Of a DNA stretch of 64,000 bases, positions 25,190-38,118 are shown in pieces; the first letter of the stretch is position 1, and each line of letters begins with the position of its first letter. The notes below the pieces were generated by a model. The model made no database searches. It had not been told where the DNA came from and saw only the letters and a list, made by a program, of their open reading frames with translations. The DNA is from Hirudo medicinalis (Eukaryota; Annelida; Clitellata; Hirudinida; Hirudinidae), in contig MPNW01000132.1 of the NCBI GenBank assembly GCA_011800805.1, positions 87,362-151,361 on the forward strand. Direction: 5' to 3'. Both the position numbers and the translations under genes were made by a program.

Positions 25190-25445
25190 CATTAAAATAG
25201 CTCCAGTAAGATTAGGAAAGCTTCTTTTCTTCCATATTTATAACATATTATAAGCTTCGATAATGAAATTACTATCTTAATTACTCTTTGCCTTCCTTAT
25301 GTGTTTTTAATGTGAAATTAAATGTTTGTCTCTGTTCCACCAGTACTATACTTTACTGCTGTAATATTTATGCACACAAAAAAATTGTCCCCCTACCTTG
25401 ACCAATTTTGAAAATTAATTATAAAATCCTGCCTAGCCAGAGAAG
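25190..25445 (-). mobile_element. Dispersed repeat, minus copy of the family at 48820-49022
   Basis: Read on minus, this shares with 48820-49022 the blocks AAAATTGGTC, CAGTAAAGTATAGTACTGGT, TTTCACATTAAAA and TAGTAATTTCATTATCGAA in the same order. The end GGCTAGGCAGGA corresponds to GGCGCAGCCAGGA in the other copy. It is a transposon end with no coding part here and directly abuts the small hAT element. Confidence 0.7.
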
Positions 25446-25962
25446 TGTGTGTACAATGTGTGTTCCATCATGACGACAGAAGATAACTGTTTATCGCACA
25501 GTGAATATGATAATTTCAATAGTCATTGTTGTGGTTTTTAAGATCAAGACATTTGTGGTGAGCAAATTAAGCTTAATAATTTAATGTTATTTGTCGATTT
25601 CAAACTTTATATTAAGTAGTCACCCACGTCACTTCTGAAGTTTAATCATTGATAAGTTATACTAAAAAGTTTAATTAATTACTTTAAATAAATAAATAAT
25701 TTTATAGAAAGTTGTTGATGATTTAATATTTTAACACTTGCCAGAAAATATGGGTTTTAACCTAAATTTATTTAAATTATATTTCTTTAAAATTTTATAA
25801 TTATTGTCTTCAATTCATTGTTGTTGGAACATACGTTTAAGATCTTATTAACATCTTTATATACCATTGCTAGCAACCTTGCGCCATTTTCTTTATAGTT
25901 TTCATTGCTGTTTTCTTTCATATTGATATCCTAGATCCTCTCGGACAACGTAAGAATAGGAC

Positions 25963-27219
<1,257 letters not shown>

Positions 27220-28938
27220 ATTTGACAGGAATAGTTACCTCTGGGCTGGTTCATCACTCTTTGCAAAGATTGTTTGACTCTTTGCTTCATTTGGAACAAT
27301 ATATTAATTCATAGAGTGGACTTGTGCAGTTATTTTCTCAACCTGGTTTTAGTGTTTTCCTCAAATGCAAGGTTTTTTCTTATGCCATTTCACGTCTCAA
27401 AATTATCACTAGCAGATAAAAGTCTCATGACATCCAAAGTCTCGATATTCCATATAAGATAAGGTTTTCATTTTTATTATGTATTTGAGTCCCATAATGT
27501 TTTTCAATTTGGATGTTTGTTTTATGGGCCTAATATGTTGCTAATTGGCCTCCTGTGTTTTGGTGAAATGTATTCAGTGATTATAATTCTTCTAACATCG
27601 TGAGGTGAAGGTGGCTGCTTGGAAACTGTTGAGATGTTTGGATTTGAGGAAGCACATGGCTGTTTGAGTGAATAGTCTCCAGGGTTCATTAATAGGTTTT
27701 ATGGCAGGTTGCTCAGTGGTTTGGAACACTTTCCAGAGAATGGCAATTGACTTCTAGCCTCAAATGTTAGGTTTTGGAGAACTTTAGTGGGAGTGGAGGG
27801 TGCTGGCTGTTTTCAGCTTAATTATTAGGTACTTTGTACTCTTGGCTTGCATTGTCAGTTCATGGGTTATCAGTACACTTTAAGCTAAAAATTCTTTAAT
27901 TTTAGCTCATTAAATTGGTCTTAGTATTAATTGATGAGACACAAGCTTTTTGCGACCATCGCTGCATTTCCGTATGTTTTAAGATCATTTTTCATGCAAA
28001 GCGTGGGCGAAGAGAACTAAGTGCTGCGGACATCTAAGTTGTGAAAGTGAACGGTGCGATAGCTCTTCTTGAAGCGTTAAATCTCAAGATTTTCAGTATT
28101 TAATTATGCTATTTCGATCGGTTTGCGAAGACCAACCTGGTTGGAGAATCAGTGCAACAACAGAAATACTTGTGAAATGTTTTGGTGCGCCGCAATTTGT
28201 CAAATAAATTATGGGCTGGTTTAATATTAGCTCGCATAAATATCAATGAAATAAAATTAGAAATTAAATTTAGAACACTTCCAAACAATTCAGTTGCAAT
28301 TCTAAGATTCAATTATCGCCTGGTTACAAATTAGAATAAAATATTGCTTGATTTTGGGTCGAATACTAAAGGTAACCCACTCCATCATAAAATCGTCGTT
28401 GATTTATGTTTATCAATAAGCAACAGTAAACTCGTTTGACTCAAACCTTCTAATGGCTTGACAGATAGAGATAGCTTGCATTCATCCAAGCAACCAATCG
28501 TAATCCCTGCCATTCTCAGATTTAGACCTTATTATTTCTCTATAACGGTTGATTTGGGGTGTTTGCTAACAATGATGATATTATACCATTTTATATTTCA
28601 TTTTTGAAACAAAATTGTTACACTTTCATAAAAGTGATGTAAAGATTAAATTCCTTTTCTGCATTTTTCGAAATTAAATCCATTCTTATCACAAATGCCT
28701 CTCAAGAAAATTCCATTTAACAAATTCATTAAAAAGCATTAGTTATGGCTGCGTTGCCATAGTAATGATAACATTATTGGAATACAATATCATTGTTATT
28801 ATTAGACTGCAGAGTTAAACTTGGCTGACACTTTTCAGTGGAATGAAGCAATAAAGGAATGGACGATAAGACGCAATGGTGTTTATGTTGGCATCAAGCC
28901 TCACATTGGATTGCAAGCTAAACATTCAGGTCGAGATA

Positions 28939-28940
<2 letters not shown>

Positions 28941-28972
<32 letters not shown>
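28941..28972. repeat. (GT)16 microsatellite
   Basis: Uninterrupted GT dinucleotides. Confidence 0.95.
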
Positions 28973-28975
<3 letters not shown>

Positions 28976-29448
28976 ACCTTATCTGACCTATTTCAGTCTA
29001 AAAATAACATTAAAGTTATGTCAACATTCCGTTCGTATTTTCGCTGCTGTGACGTTCATGATGACAGTCTTCAGTAATTTGTTTGTCTTGAATTACACGA
29101 AAGCCTCGCAGGGAAATATGTTCCTTGGGAACTGCCAAGGTTCACATTCTAAGACCTGCTTTTCAACCGGACCGACAACGATTGAAGTTGTTGGATGGTC
29201 CAGAATATTCTGGACTGCACGATTAAACTTTGAGTGAAAAAGTTACAAATTAATTATATCAAGGTCTGAATGAATCGATAGTGTTACGGAGTCACACCTG
29301 TTCACTTTGCGCATCGATGTCATAGGTGACTCATTTTTATCAGCACAATGATGATGATTATGATGATGATTATGACATCTGCGCTGGGTTAAACTGGTCC
29401 ATCATACCTATGAATCACAAGTTATGATGTTATTCATCTCATTGTCAT

Positions 29449-29535
29449 GATCGTCGTCGTTGTCGTCGTCGTCGTCATCATCATCATCATCACTATCACC
29501 ATCATCATCATCATCGTCGTCTTCGTCATCACCAT
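29449..29535. repeat. CGT/CAT trinucleotide tract
   Basis: Imperfect repeats of CGT and CAT (ATGATCGTCGTCGTTGTCGT and on). Such tracts recur across the window as GAT or CAT on one strand or the other. Confidence 0.85.
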
Positions 29536-30310
29536 GGGTATCATGCTTACATAAAAGGCATCATTTAATGACCTTGTATGACCTCTCACATACTAACTTC
29601 AAAGTTATTCGAATTTCATGAACGTCAGCGATTGGCTGTTTATGTTTTAAACTGACCAATTGTAATGTTGATGGTAATGGCCATATAACAATAACAATAA
29701 ATATAGTGATAACATTAATGTTCATATTAATAAAGGTGTTGATGATTAATAATGATGATGATGATGATAACTAGATAGGATTATAAAAATCATTAATATT
29801 TGAACAATTCATATTTGGCAATTAATTCAATTTACCAATTATTCGAACAACAATAATAATGCGCTTCAAAGTGGATGTTGACGTCATCTGAGGCCAAGAA
29901 AAGTATCGATGTTCATTTATTTCTCGAGAGAAGTCCGACAACGACACATTAATGCGAAGGTTTTGTTGGCACACGTTGTCAACGAGTTAATGAAGGACAG
30001 GTGAGCACACATTCACGCACACGGATCTCAACGTACAAAATTGAACTCTTGAAGGCGCTTCTTACGAAGTTTGATTCGTTTATTACTTTCGAGAGCGGAT
30101 GTCTGATTATCTGGAAGAAGCACAACTCCGGAAAGAAACAATTGAACGTCAACGGTGCAATAAATCCTTCATTTTTAAGCAGAATGAAAGTCTAAAAATG
30201 TTCAAAATACTTCAAAACGATTTCACAGTACGATAAAAAAAACAATGCTTGAACATGCTGTAGAAATGCACCAAGTCGGTGATTAAGGCACTGTACACGT
30301 AGTTGTTGAC

Positions 30311-30370
30311 AATAAATAGCCACCATCATCATCATTAATTAAGAGGATTTTGACGGAAATAAAATAAATT
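30311..30370 (-). promoter_or_regulatory. AU-rich elements in the putative 3'UTR of the ZFP36 gene
   Basis: On minus, CTATTTATTGTC (from 30308-30319) and AATTTATTTTATTTCC (about 30353-30370) give AUUUA-type motifs 150-210 bases after the stop codon. ZFP36 proteins in other animals bind UAUUUAU and can target their own mRNA. Presence in the mature 3'UTR is inferred; a minus AATAAA at 30079-30084 could end the transcript. Confidence 0.45.
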
Positions 30371-30518
30371 AGGACGTTACTTGGAATGGTTGGGAGATCA
30401 AAGAATGAAGGATCTCAGTGAAGTTCGAGTTGACCAGTAGAATCCACTGGCGAATGAAAACATTCAACTAGCAATTTACAAATTACTCACACCAGGAATC
30501 AATCGAATGCTCACAAAA

Positions 30519-31079
30519 TCAACAAAAAGGCACCAATTTGTTGACCTGGCGTCTGGAAATGTTGAAGCAGTTGAGGATTGTTTCCTGGATGCTGCTGGAT
30601 TCGTCGTGGAGGAAGTGACATCTCGATCCATAAGGACAAAATCCATCCTTGTGGAAGGTTCGGCACTTGTCAGTTTTATACTTTGGGTGTCTCTGAATGG
30701 TCCTCAACTCGCTTTGCCCGTGAGCATACTGGCATTTGTCTCCGTACTTGCAATTCTGAGTCGCCGTGAAGTGCCTGCACAATTCAGTCTTGTATCTCTC
30801 CCCGTGAGCCACCCTCTCCAAGATGGCAGGGGATAGGTTCGTCGATTTGTTAGATTTTGGAGAGAAGGGAGAGGTGGGTGTGTTTGATCTCTCAGGGGAA
30901 TGCATTCCGACGTAAAGCTTCATGAGGAGTTGAGCAACCCTCATTGCATCGTCTTCGTAGCAGCTGACAACCTGCAGAAGTTTGTATTAGTAAACAACAA
31001 CAACAACCTGCAGAAGTTTATTAGTAAACAACAACAAAAACAGCAGCAACAACAAAGCTCTCACCTCGTGGGCCACCAT
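30519..31079 (-). CDS. ZFP36/TIS11 (tristetraprolin) family CCCH zinc-finger protein
   Basis: It likely binds AU-rich elements in mRNA and recruits deadenylation machinery. Two exons: 31065-31079 (MVAHE) and 30519-30971, 155 codons plus stop. Two tandem CCCH fingers with family spacing are visible: [20 protein letters not shown] then CQYAH, and [20 protein letters not shown] then CHFLH; both are C-x8-C-x5-C-x3-H and each is led by YKT(E/D)KC-type residues. The 18-residue spacer between fingers is the usual one ([16 protein letters not shown]). The protein is much shorter than vertebrate members (about 320-490 aa); little follows the second finger ([12 protein letters not shown]), so the C-terminal CNOT1-binding motif of tristetraprolin is not evident. 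A TATA box lies 80 bases upstream. Confidence 0.93.
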
Positions 31080-31158
31080 CGTCAACCGATAAAAACTTGC
31101 GAAACAAACGTTCGAACAACACACGCGCTGATGTTGCTGAACACTGGCGATTTTCAGC

Positions 31159-31166
31159 TATTTATA
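31159..31166 (-). promoter_or_regulatory. TATA box of the ZFP36 gene
   Basis: CTATAAATAG on minus, a near-consensus TATA box 80 bases before the start codon. It predicts transcription start near 31130 and a 5'UTR of about 50 bases. A TATA promoter with a tiny first exon fits immediate-early genes, the usual behaviour of this family. Confidence 0.65.
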
Positions 31167-31257
31167 GATGATTGAGAACCAATCATCTGCTGAAGGTATG
31201 CTCACCTGATGAATAAGAATGAGTCACATATAAACGAGGTCGAACTTTCAAGTGGAA

Positions 31258-31308
31258 CCGGTGATGATGATGACGACGATGATGACGATGACGATGATGA
31301 TGATGATA
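31258..31308. repeat. GAT/GAC trinucleotide tract
   Basis: Imperfect GATGATGACGACGATGAT repeats. Translated they give a run of aspartate, but this is non-coding and abuts a LINE fragment. Confidence 0.9.
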
Positions 31309-31310
31309 GT

Positions 31311-31465
31311 TCACAGTTTTGCTCAGTGCACCATTCCAGACTTCCTGATTTCATATCATTTCGAAAACCTGGTCAACCCCTCCTTATAAGCTAAGAAAAA
31401 TGCTCCACACTCATAGGCTACATTTCTTCATCAACCGAATCGTCAAACCCTGGAATCCTATGTGT
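31311..31465 (+). mobile_element. LINE 3' coding fragment, plus orientation
   Basis: It encodes SSQFCSVHHSRLPDFISFRK then PGQPLLIS and stop. It is nearly identical, inverted, to the end of the LINE copy at 32305-32460, so it is a truncated copy of the same retrotransposon's terminal reading frame. GAT repeats flank both sides. Confidence 0.75.
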
Positions 31466-31557
31466 GATGATGATGATGATGATGATGATGATGAGGATAA
31501 CGACGACGACGATGACTACGGCGATGATGACGACGTCGACGACGATGACGATGATAT
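31466..31557. repeat. GAT/GAC trinucleotide tract
   Basis: A second aspartate-coding GAT/GAC tract that begins directly where the LINE fragment ends. Confidence 0.9.
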
Positions 31558-32099
31558 GCACAAAAGGAAATGCATCAAAAGAACTCTTTTTTTTATCACC
31601 AGAGGGTTTGGAAGTTCATTTAATTCGGAGATTATAATTATAAGAAACAATTGATACATTGAAGCTAATAATAGCAACAATGTCAAGCAATAACAACAAT
31701 ATTAACCGTAATAACAATAACATTACCTATAATCACAACAATATCAACCACAACAAGTTTTTATTGACGAGAACAAGAATAATGATATAACCGTAACAAT
31801 CGCAACATCATTGACGAGCAAACACAGCAAACTTTCGACCTTGCGAAAATTATTACGCATCTGAAAAGGTGGAGATGATGGTTTTTAATTGCAAACCTTC
31901 ACGACTAAGAAGTTGTTGATGTGAAGAAAAATACTGAAATTTGAAATTAAAAAAGGAATTTGTTTGAAATTCTTGAGTTGCAATTAGTTCAACCCTTCTG
32001 ATGACGTCATTGATAAACATTCTCAGTTCAGGGGCGTGTATTATTATGCTAGCAGAAGCTGCAACCATCGGAACAACAAATAAATGTTGAATAATTTAT

Positions 32100-33350
32100 T
32101 TAATTAATTTATTTATGTAACAAAATGAAGGGTCACGAATGACCACAAATTTGTAGTGATATAGGCTATAGATAGATATAGAGTGATGCAGACGAGTAAG
32201 AATCGAAATCATTTAATTGTAAGGTGTTTCATAAGATCGGTGGAAGAGGGGCCAGATTGGAATCGAGTTAGGGTTGTAGAGTTTATGATTTTTTTTGGTG
32301 GGGCTTAGGATTCCAGGCTTTGACGATTTGGTTGATGAAGAAATGTAGCCTATGAGTGTGGAGCATTTTTCTTAGCTTATGCGGAGGGGTTGACCAGGTT
32401 TTCGAAATGATATGAAGTCAAGGAAGTTTGGAATGGTGCAAAACTGTGAACTATTGTATGTATCAGAGGCTTGGATGAGGTTTCGATGTTCAAGTGTCTT
32501 GAGTTCGAGTTGCTGAAAGGCAATATTCTCAATCCTGGGTTGACTGCTGTGAAATATTTCTGAACGCGTCCGATCTTTGTTATAAGATGCCTGTTATGGG
32601 GGCTCCAGACTTATGTGCAATATTCGCGGATTGGTTCTGATACGCTCTGGTCAGGAATGTTTTTGTCTCTTGAGCGAAAGCTTTTGAGGATTAGACGTTA
32701 GGATTCTGACAAAGGTCTTGTGAATGAAGTTGATGTGAGCTTTAAAAGTGAGTTTACTGTCAGTGAGGACACCAAGGTCACGAATATTGCCTGTGGAGGA
32801 TATGATTCGTGAGTAAATTGTGCAAAATGTTTGGTGGGGTGTTGCTCCATGCCCTCTTGTTGGAAGCTTGAAGGCATTTGTCTGGGGCTAATTGTAATTG
32901 CCATTTGACACTAAGGAAGAGTTCTGGGGAGATGATGATGCTGAGCAGAGCTTAATGTCATATGCGAACAGTTTAAATTTGACAGAGTCATCTTTAAATG
33001 CATTCACAACATCATTTATGTAAATAAGGACAAGCTTAGGGCCCAGCGCACTCTCTTGAGGTACGCCACTGATCACATATCCATTGTTGGACATTTGAAC
33101 GTTCACCTTGACGGCGTGAGTTCTATTCGACAGGAACGCCCTTAGCCATGAAACAAGTTGTCCGAAATGCCGTAAGCCAGAAGTTTTGTCAGTAATTTTT
33201 GGTGAGACAATGAGTCAAAGGCATTTTAAAATCAAGGTATATGATGTCAGTGCCCTGGACAGTTGCATTGACGTTAAGCAGTTATTAGTGCACTCAATTA
33301 GGTAGATGCACGTTGACCTCATATTCAAGAGTTATAAGGTTGTTTGTCTG
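32100..33350 (-). mobile_element. Degenerate non-LTR retrotransposon (LINE), reverse-transcriptase 3' part
   Basis: On minus, in several frames because of indels, the RT core is readable: DIIYLDFK then FDSLSHQKLLTKLLAYGISD (fingers/palm), FLSNRTHAVKVNVQMSNNGY, then GVPQESALGP (family GVPQGSVLGP), LIYINDV and FAYDIKLC (catalytic box, normally FADD, here changed). The thumb-side DLGVLTDSKLTFKAHINF follows. It ends near 32300-32100 with FISFRKPGQPLRIS and an AT-rich tail. It is truncated at its 5' side. The class is CR1/Jockey/L2-like; the exact clade is not resolved. Not functional. Confidence 0.85.
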
Positions 33351-34040
33351 CTTAAAATTAATCATTTTAAAAAAATGTAAAGATGTTTTATTGTGCAATT
33401 TATTTGCCTTTTTATTTGCCTACCACATTGAGGCATATTCCTAGGTTGTTTAATGCTTCTTTAAAAACAAGAATAAAATTCCTCCTTGAATTATGTACGA
33501 TCGATTGATTGATTTTTTATTGAATTATTTAATTTTTATTATTTTTTAACATTTATTTATTAGTTTGTATTTCATCATAGTTAGTGAAGTTATATTTTGG
33601 AAGTTATTTGAAGAGAAAGACCTCATGAGAGGTGAAATTGAGGATGTCACGCTGTTTATTAGTTACTTAAACCACTATAAATTAATGTTATGTTATGTTA
33701 CGTCATGTTAAGCAAATACAAGTTAAATGATTTTAAAAAATTATTTCGAATAAATTAATTTAAACTATAAATTATTTGATCATAAAATAAAAAGAAACTT
33801 CGTCATGATTACAGAAAAGCTTTGAATGAGTTATTTAAAAGAGAACTTATTATGTTTGATATTCACATTTCATAAGTCGCTAACACGGATGATCCAATCC
33901 TGTAAGGAACTAATTATACATCGGTTCTGTTATAACATCGCAGTTGTATGTCTGTCCACAACAGGTTCAGCAAACATTTTGGGGTCAACAACAACAGTTT
34001 CAGACTTGGTCCAACGCCTGAAAATTAAAAATTAAACAAA
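33351..34040. other. Intergenic, nothing recognised
   Basis: AT-rich DNA. A piece at about 33655-33705 (CTTAAACCACTATAAATT...TTATGTTATG) resembles 48478-48515 and could be another retroelement tail; no gene is seen. Confidence 0.4.
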
Positions 34041-34046
34041 CTAAAT

Positions 34047-34170
34047 ATGTAATTTATAAATAGAACAGGTATTACGTAATTTATAAATAGGACTGGTAAT
34101 ATGTAATTTATAAATAGAACAGGTATTACGTAATTTATAAATAGGACTGGTAATATGTAATTTATAAGTA
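34047..34170. repeat. Minisatellite, about 31-bp units in two alternating versions
   Basis: GTAATTTATAAATAGAACAG and GTAATTTATAAATAGGACTG versions alternate over four units. Confidence 0.85.
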
Positions 34171-34359
34171 ATACACGTTGAAGATGGATGCAAGTGGCTG
34201 AATTCGTCGGAATGGAGTTTTAATGTAAAATGTGTGATTTGCATTCAATAGAAAATGTAAGGAATATTAAATGTAGGACCAAATAAAATCTGAACTGCCT
34301 TTGAAAATAAAACATTATTCAATATTCAACATGAGCTTTGGAATTTTGAAGCTTTGGAA

Positions 34360-35900
34360 GCTGAAATTTTCAGCAATTAAATAAAACGTCATTTACAAGC
34401 AACGTGTAAAATTTCCTTTCATGTGGTGAACGTTTTTTGTAAATTATGCAAATGAACGATTTTTGGCCTAGAAATATTATTAAGACAGCTTCCGTTTTGG
34501 GCTCATTTCATCAATTTAAAGGTCTTGTTGGAAAGATGAAACATTAAATTGTCATGAAGAAAGCTATATAAAGGGATATGCCATTCATAACATTCTAAAG
34601 TCCAAATCATCTTAGTTATGCAACGGACTTTAATCAAATAAATAAATAAATAAACATAACATTCTTTTGCATTCACTTCATCATGGGCAAGAAAGCGGGC
34701 TTGACAGAAGAGGACAAATTGTGGCCTTCAGGAAGGCAAACTATTCAAAACGAAAGAGTGCTAAGGAATTGAATAGATCAAGATGTGTCATTAAATGTTT
34801 TTTTTAGATGATCCAAACTCATATGGGAAGAAGTATATGGGCGTAAGACGGAAAAAACTTTCGAAACAGCGTCAGGGAGGCTTCACGAGGAGAATATTCG
34901 AGAATATTCTTGAAGCAGCTAAAAGACAAGTTGGATTTGGATGTCCATGTGAGGACCGTCTGCAGCTATCTTAATTCAAGTGGGCAGCTGAAATACGAAA
35001 TGAGAAAGCGAGCTCCAGCGTTGAAAACCCAAGGAAAAGAGATGTGCCAAAGAGATGATTAATTATAATGAAAGGTGGGAACGCATGATTTTCTCAGATG
35101 AGAAAAAATTCAACCTAGATGAGCCAGATGGTTATAAATACTACTGCATGACCTCAGAAAAAAAAGTTTTTTTTAGCAGGAAACGTGGAAGAGGTTTTGT
35201 AATGGTCTGGGGAGGAATTTCAGCATTTAGGAAGACTGAGCTGGTACTTTTGAAAGGAAGGCAGGACTCTCAGAAATACATCCAAATGCTCAATGATCAT
35301 CTCCTTCCTTTTCTTGAAACAAAATAACATGAATTTCAGCAAGATAACTTTCCAATTCATGTTTCAAGGGCAACAAGAGCATTTTTCCAGGAGTCCAACT
35401 CGCAGGTTATGGAATGGCCTGCATGTTCCCCCGACTTGAATCCAATTTAAAATGTCTGGAGTCTTCTTTCAAGATCAGTTTATGACAGTGGACGTCACTA
35501 TGACTCTGAAAAAGATTTGAAAGAAGCAATTTGGAGCGCCTGGAAAAAACCTGGATGAAAACATCAAAACACCGATTTCTTCCATGAAAAATAGGTGCGT
35601 AGATGTTATTTCCAAGAAAGGAATAACAACAACCTATTGAAATATTATTTTATTTTATTTTAAATAAATTTGTTTGCCAAAACACTGAAATTTATGATTT
35701 TTTTGAGGATTGTCTTAATATTTCTATGCAAAATATTGGTTATTTATGGAATTTGCGCTTAATTCTTAATCAAAACCGAACAAACGAGCTCTATTCTGTA
35801 AGGATATTATTACACATTTCTTCTAAATTTGAGCTTTACACGTTAATTTAAACTTAAGTTATTGAAAAAATAGGGTCTCACAACATTTTTTCTAGCACTG
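34360..35900 (+). mobile_element. Dead Tc1/mariner transposon
   Basis: The transposase starts at 34683 (MGKKAGLTEEDK) and carries early frameshifts; the N-terminal helix-turn-helix (FRKANYSKRKSAKELNRSRC) reads on in another frame. The catalytic core is in 35055-35640: IFSDEKKFNLDEPDGY (first Asp), FVMVWGGIS, FQQDNFPIHVSRATRAFF (second Asp) and WPACSPDLNPI followed by a stop where the catalytic Glu of Tc1 (PDLNPIEN) belongs, then NVWSLL. Right terminal repeat ends TCTAGCACTG at 35900, followed by the target TA at 35901-35902. Parts of a long inverted repeat occur near 34405-34500 (AACGTGTAAA, TAGAAATATT, AAGACA), but the left tip is not intact. Confidence 0.85.
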
Positions 35901-36144
35901 TAGATTCTTTAGTGTCAGAAAAGTGGTTGAAAGCTGGAATAAGCACAATTGGTGGCAGCCAGAACAATGGAAGCATGTAAGATTAGCCTAAATTCTAAAA
36001 GACTTAATAAGAACTTGAGGTGAAGTGGTTCTTCCATACAGGAGACAATCCTTAAGGATCACTAATTTGTTATGTTAAGTTGTATGTGGAGTGTTGATGT
36101 TGTTGTCAGGTTCTTCTGTCCAATCGAATTTTGATTCTCTCTAC

Positions 36145-36264
36145 CGCACAATGTTGTAAACACGAGGCCAACCTTTCTGTTCTAACTTCTCATATCCGTT
36201 AAAAGGTATATTTTCCAATATTTTCCACTCGTCAGATGGCTGTAAAGAGTTTGGTTTCGTTTCC
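36145..36264 (-). CDS. Orphan exon-like segment, unidentified protein
   Basis: A 120-base segment on minus has TTACAG before it and GTAGAG after it and is open with phase 2 at both ends. It reads PNSLQPSDEWKILENIPFNG then YEKLEQKGWPRVYNIV. Composition and splice borders look coding. I do not recognise the family, and no neighbouring exon could be chained to it with confidence. It may belong to a gene with long introns in this desert, or be an old pseudogene or transposon piece. Confidence 0.4.
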
Positions 36265-36399
36265 CTGTAATCATCACAGTTAAAAACCTGTGGCGTTGAT
36301 TTTGTTAAATACATACATATATTAAAATAATTATTTTATGACGGACAATGTAATTAGCATTTTGATTTCTTTTTAGTCCACAGTGTTGTCGAGTTTGTT

Positions 36400-38118
36400 G
36401 TTGTCTTTGTTCCCATTAGGTAGTTCGATTGGCTCCGTTGTCTTTTTTGTTATCCTTCCGAGATGGCAAAATAACTCATATTAGTTTCTCTTCTTGATAA
36501 ATGGATTTCAACCACACACTACTTTTAGAGTTATACATTATTAAATACGTTTTGCCGTAACTTAACTTTTAAAAAACTACAAACCCAAACATTGCTCATC
36601 AATAAATTAATTTGTTTCAAAATACTTTCTTAATGGACGTCAGTTTCATGACAAACGAATGTTTTGAGGCAACAAATTTTGAAGAAATCGCAGGATCACA
36701 CTTATAAATTTTTAAGAGTTAAAAAGCTTTGACATTAATTTTGACAAATCATTGCAACCCGTAAATTGATAATTTGAACATTTCGAATTCAATTAAAGTT
36801 TTATCGACGTTCATCACAATTATGGAGACTTTATTTCCTGAATGAAACCTTTTATTAATTCACGTTTCCCGATAAAGCGAATGAAACCAGTGAAACATTA
36901 AAATGCCAACGTCAGAATTGTAATCACGAACAGACAAATCATAAACATTTGTTGATATAAGAAAATATATTTAGTTTTTTACGATTATAGGAAAAAGTAT
37001 TGTTTGGTGGTGATGATGATAATGATAAAGCTGACGACAGTGATGCTGTTGGAGATCACAACAATGACGATTATGATGTCAATGCCTATGGCGATGACGA
37101 TGGTGAAGACGACCACTGCCGGATTTAGGCATGGTCGGGATGTGCCACTGCACAGGGGCCTCCACCAACCAAAGAAACTTTTTTTTGCTTTTCGGGGGGG
37201 GGGGGGGCAACAGGACTGGTGTCGAGAGTTGTGGACCTCCACCTGGGGGCAAATCGAAGCTGAAGACGAAGACGATGACGACGACGACGATGATGATGAT
37301 GATAAATTATCAACTTCGGCTTGCAACGCTTCATAATTTATTTAAAAATAACCCATTCAATATAAACAACATCACGGATATTCTTTTCAGTTTGCCGAGC
37401 TTATATCGTATATATATATATATATCGTTCAACATCTATGTTTAAAAGTGAATTCCATTCAAATCATTAGATGGTTGCCATGACCACGAAGTTGGCGATG
37501 ATGAGCGTCGTCATGGAAACCGGCGGCTCATGAACCTCTGAAAGTCCTAATTGATGTTGGGTCCTAATCTTTCTTCGATGCTATCGAAGCTTCAAGCGAA
37601 TTTGGGATCGCTCATCCGCTTAGCGCGTCCGCGATAAGGTACTTTGTATGAGCAGCATGAGATGAGTAATGCTCTGACAACATCTTATATGACGCACGCA
37701 TGAACATTGCCAATTTGTTGGAATTATGCCGCTCTAATAACGCGTGAAACATAATTGGTTGACTTGCGACTGACTCTTATAAATTACTTTCCAGAATTAT
37801 GTGCATCGACAGAGATTAAACGTGCAAGGGATTGTTCGTCTCCAGGCTGAAGTTTAGCAACAAGTCGAAAGCAAAAAGAGAATGAAACCCTTTTACTCCG
37901 GAGAGAAATTAAACGATAAATCTGAAATTATCCTCAATTAATCTCAAGCTGTCCGAGTAATTTGATTGAAAATCGAACGAATCGCGTTTTTGCTTAGTCA
38001 CGTGACAAGATTGATTGACAGATGTCCTAGAATCTTACAACACCCAGTATAAAGACGGCATCCAGCATAAAGACTGCATCCAATATAAGTTGCAAGACTT
38101 TCCACTCCTCCATGCGTC
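36400..38118. other. Intergenic upstream of MEIS
   Basis: This contains CAT/GAT tracts at 37004-37120 and 37260-37310, a poly-G run near 37195-37207 and a short TA repeat near 37407-37423. No gene is recognised. The MEIS promoter should lie in its right part; no clear TATA box is seen. Confidence 0.45.

Larger units (their letters stand above)
27220..30080. other. UBE2D 3' flank and intergenic, simple repeats only
   Basis: No coding exon was recognised. It contains a (GT)16 tract at 28941-28972, a CGT/CAT-rich tract at about 29449-29535 and a palindromic CRE-like TGACGTCA at 29879-29886. The UBE2D 3'UTR end is not resolved. Confidence 0.5.

Noticed and set aside
31209..31654. Open frames with long aspartate runs
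   Set aside because: They are GAT/GAC microsatellites fused to a LINE fragment (DFISFRKPGQPLLIS). No splice context or family match supports a gene.
32002..32009. CRE palindrome TGACGTCA, also at 21840, 29879 and 46470
   Set aside because: It is an 8-mer that occurs in coding and intergenic DNA alike; no positional support for a regulatory role.
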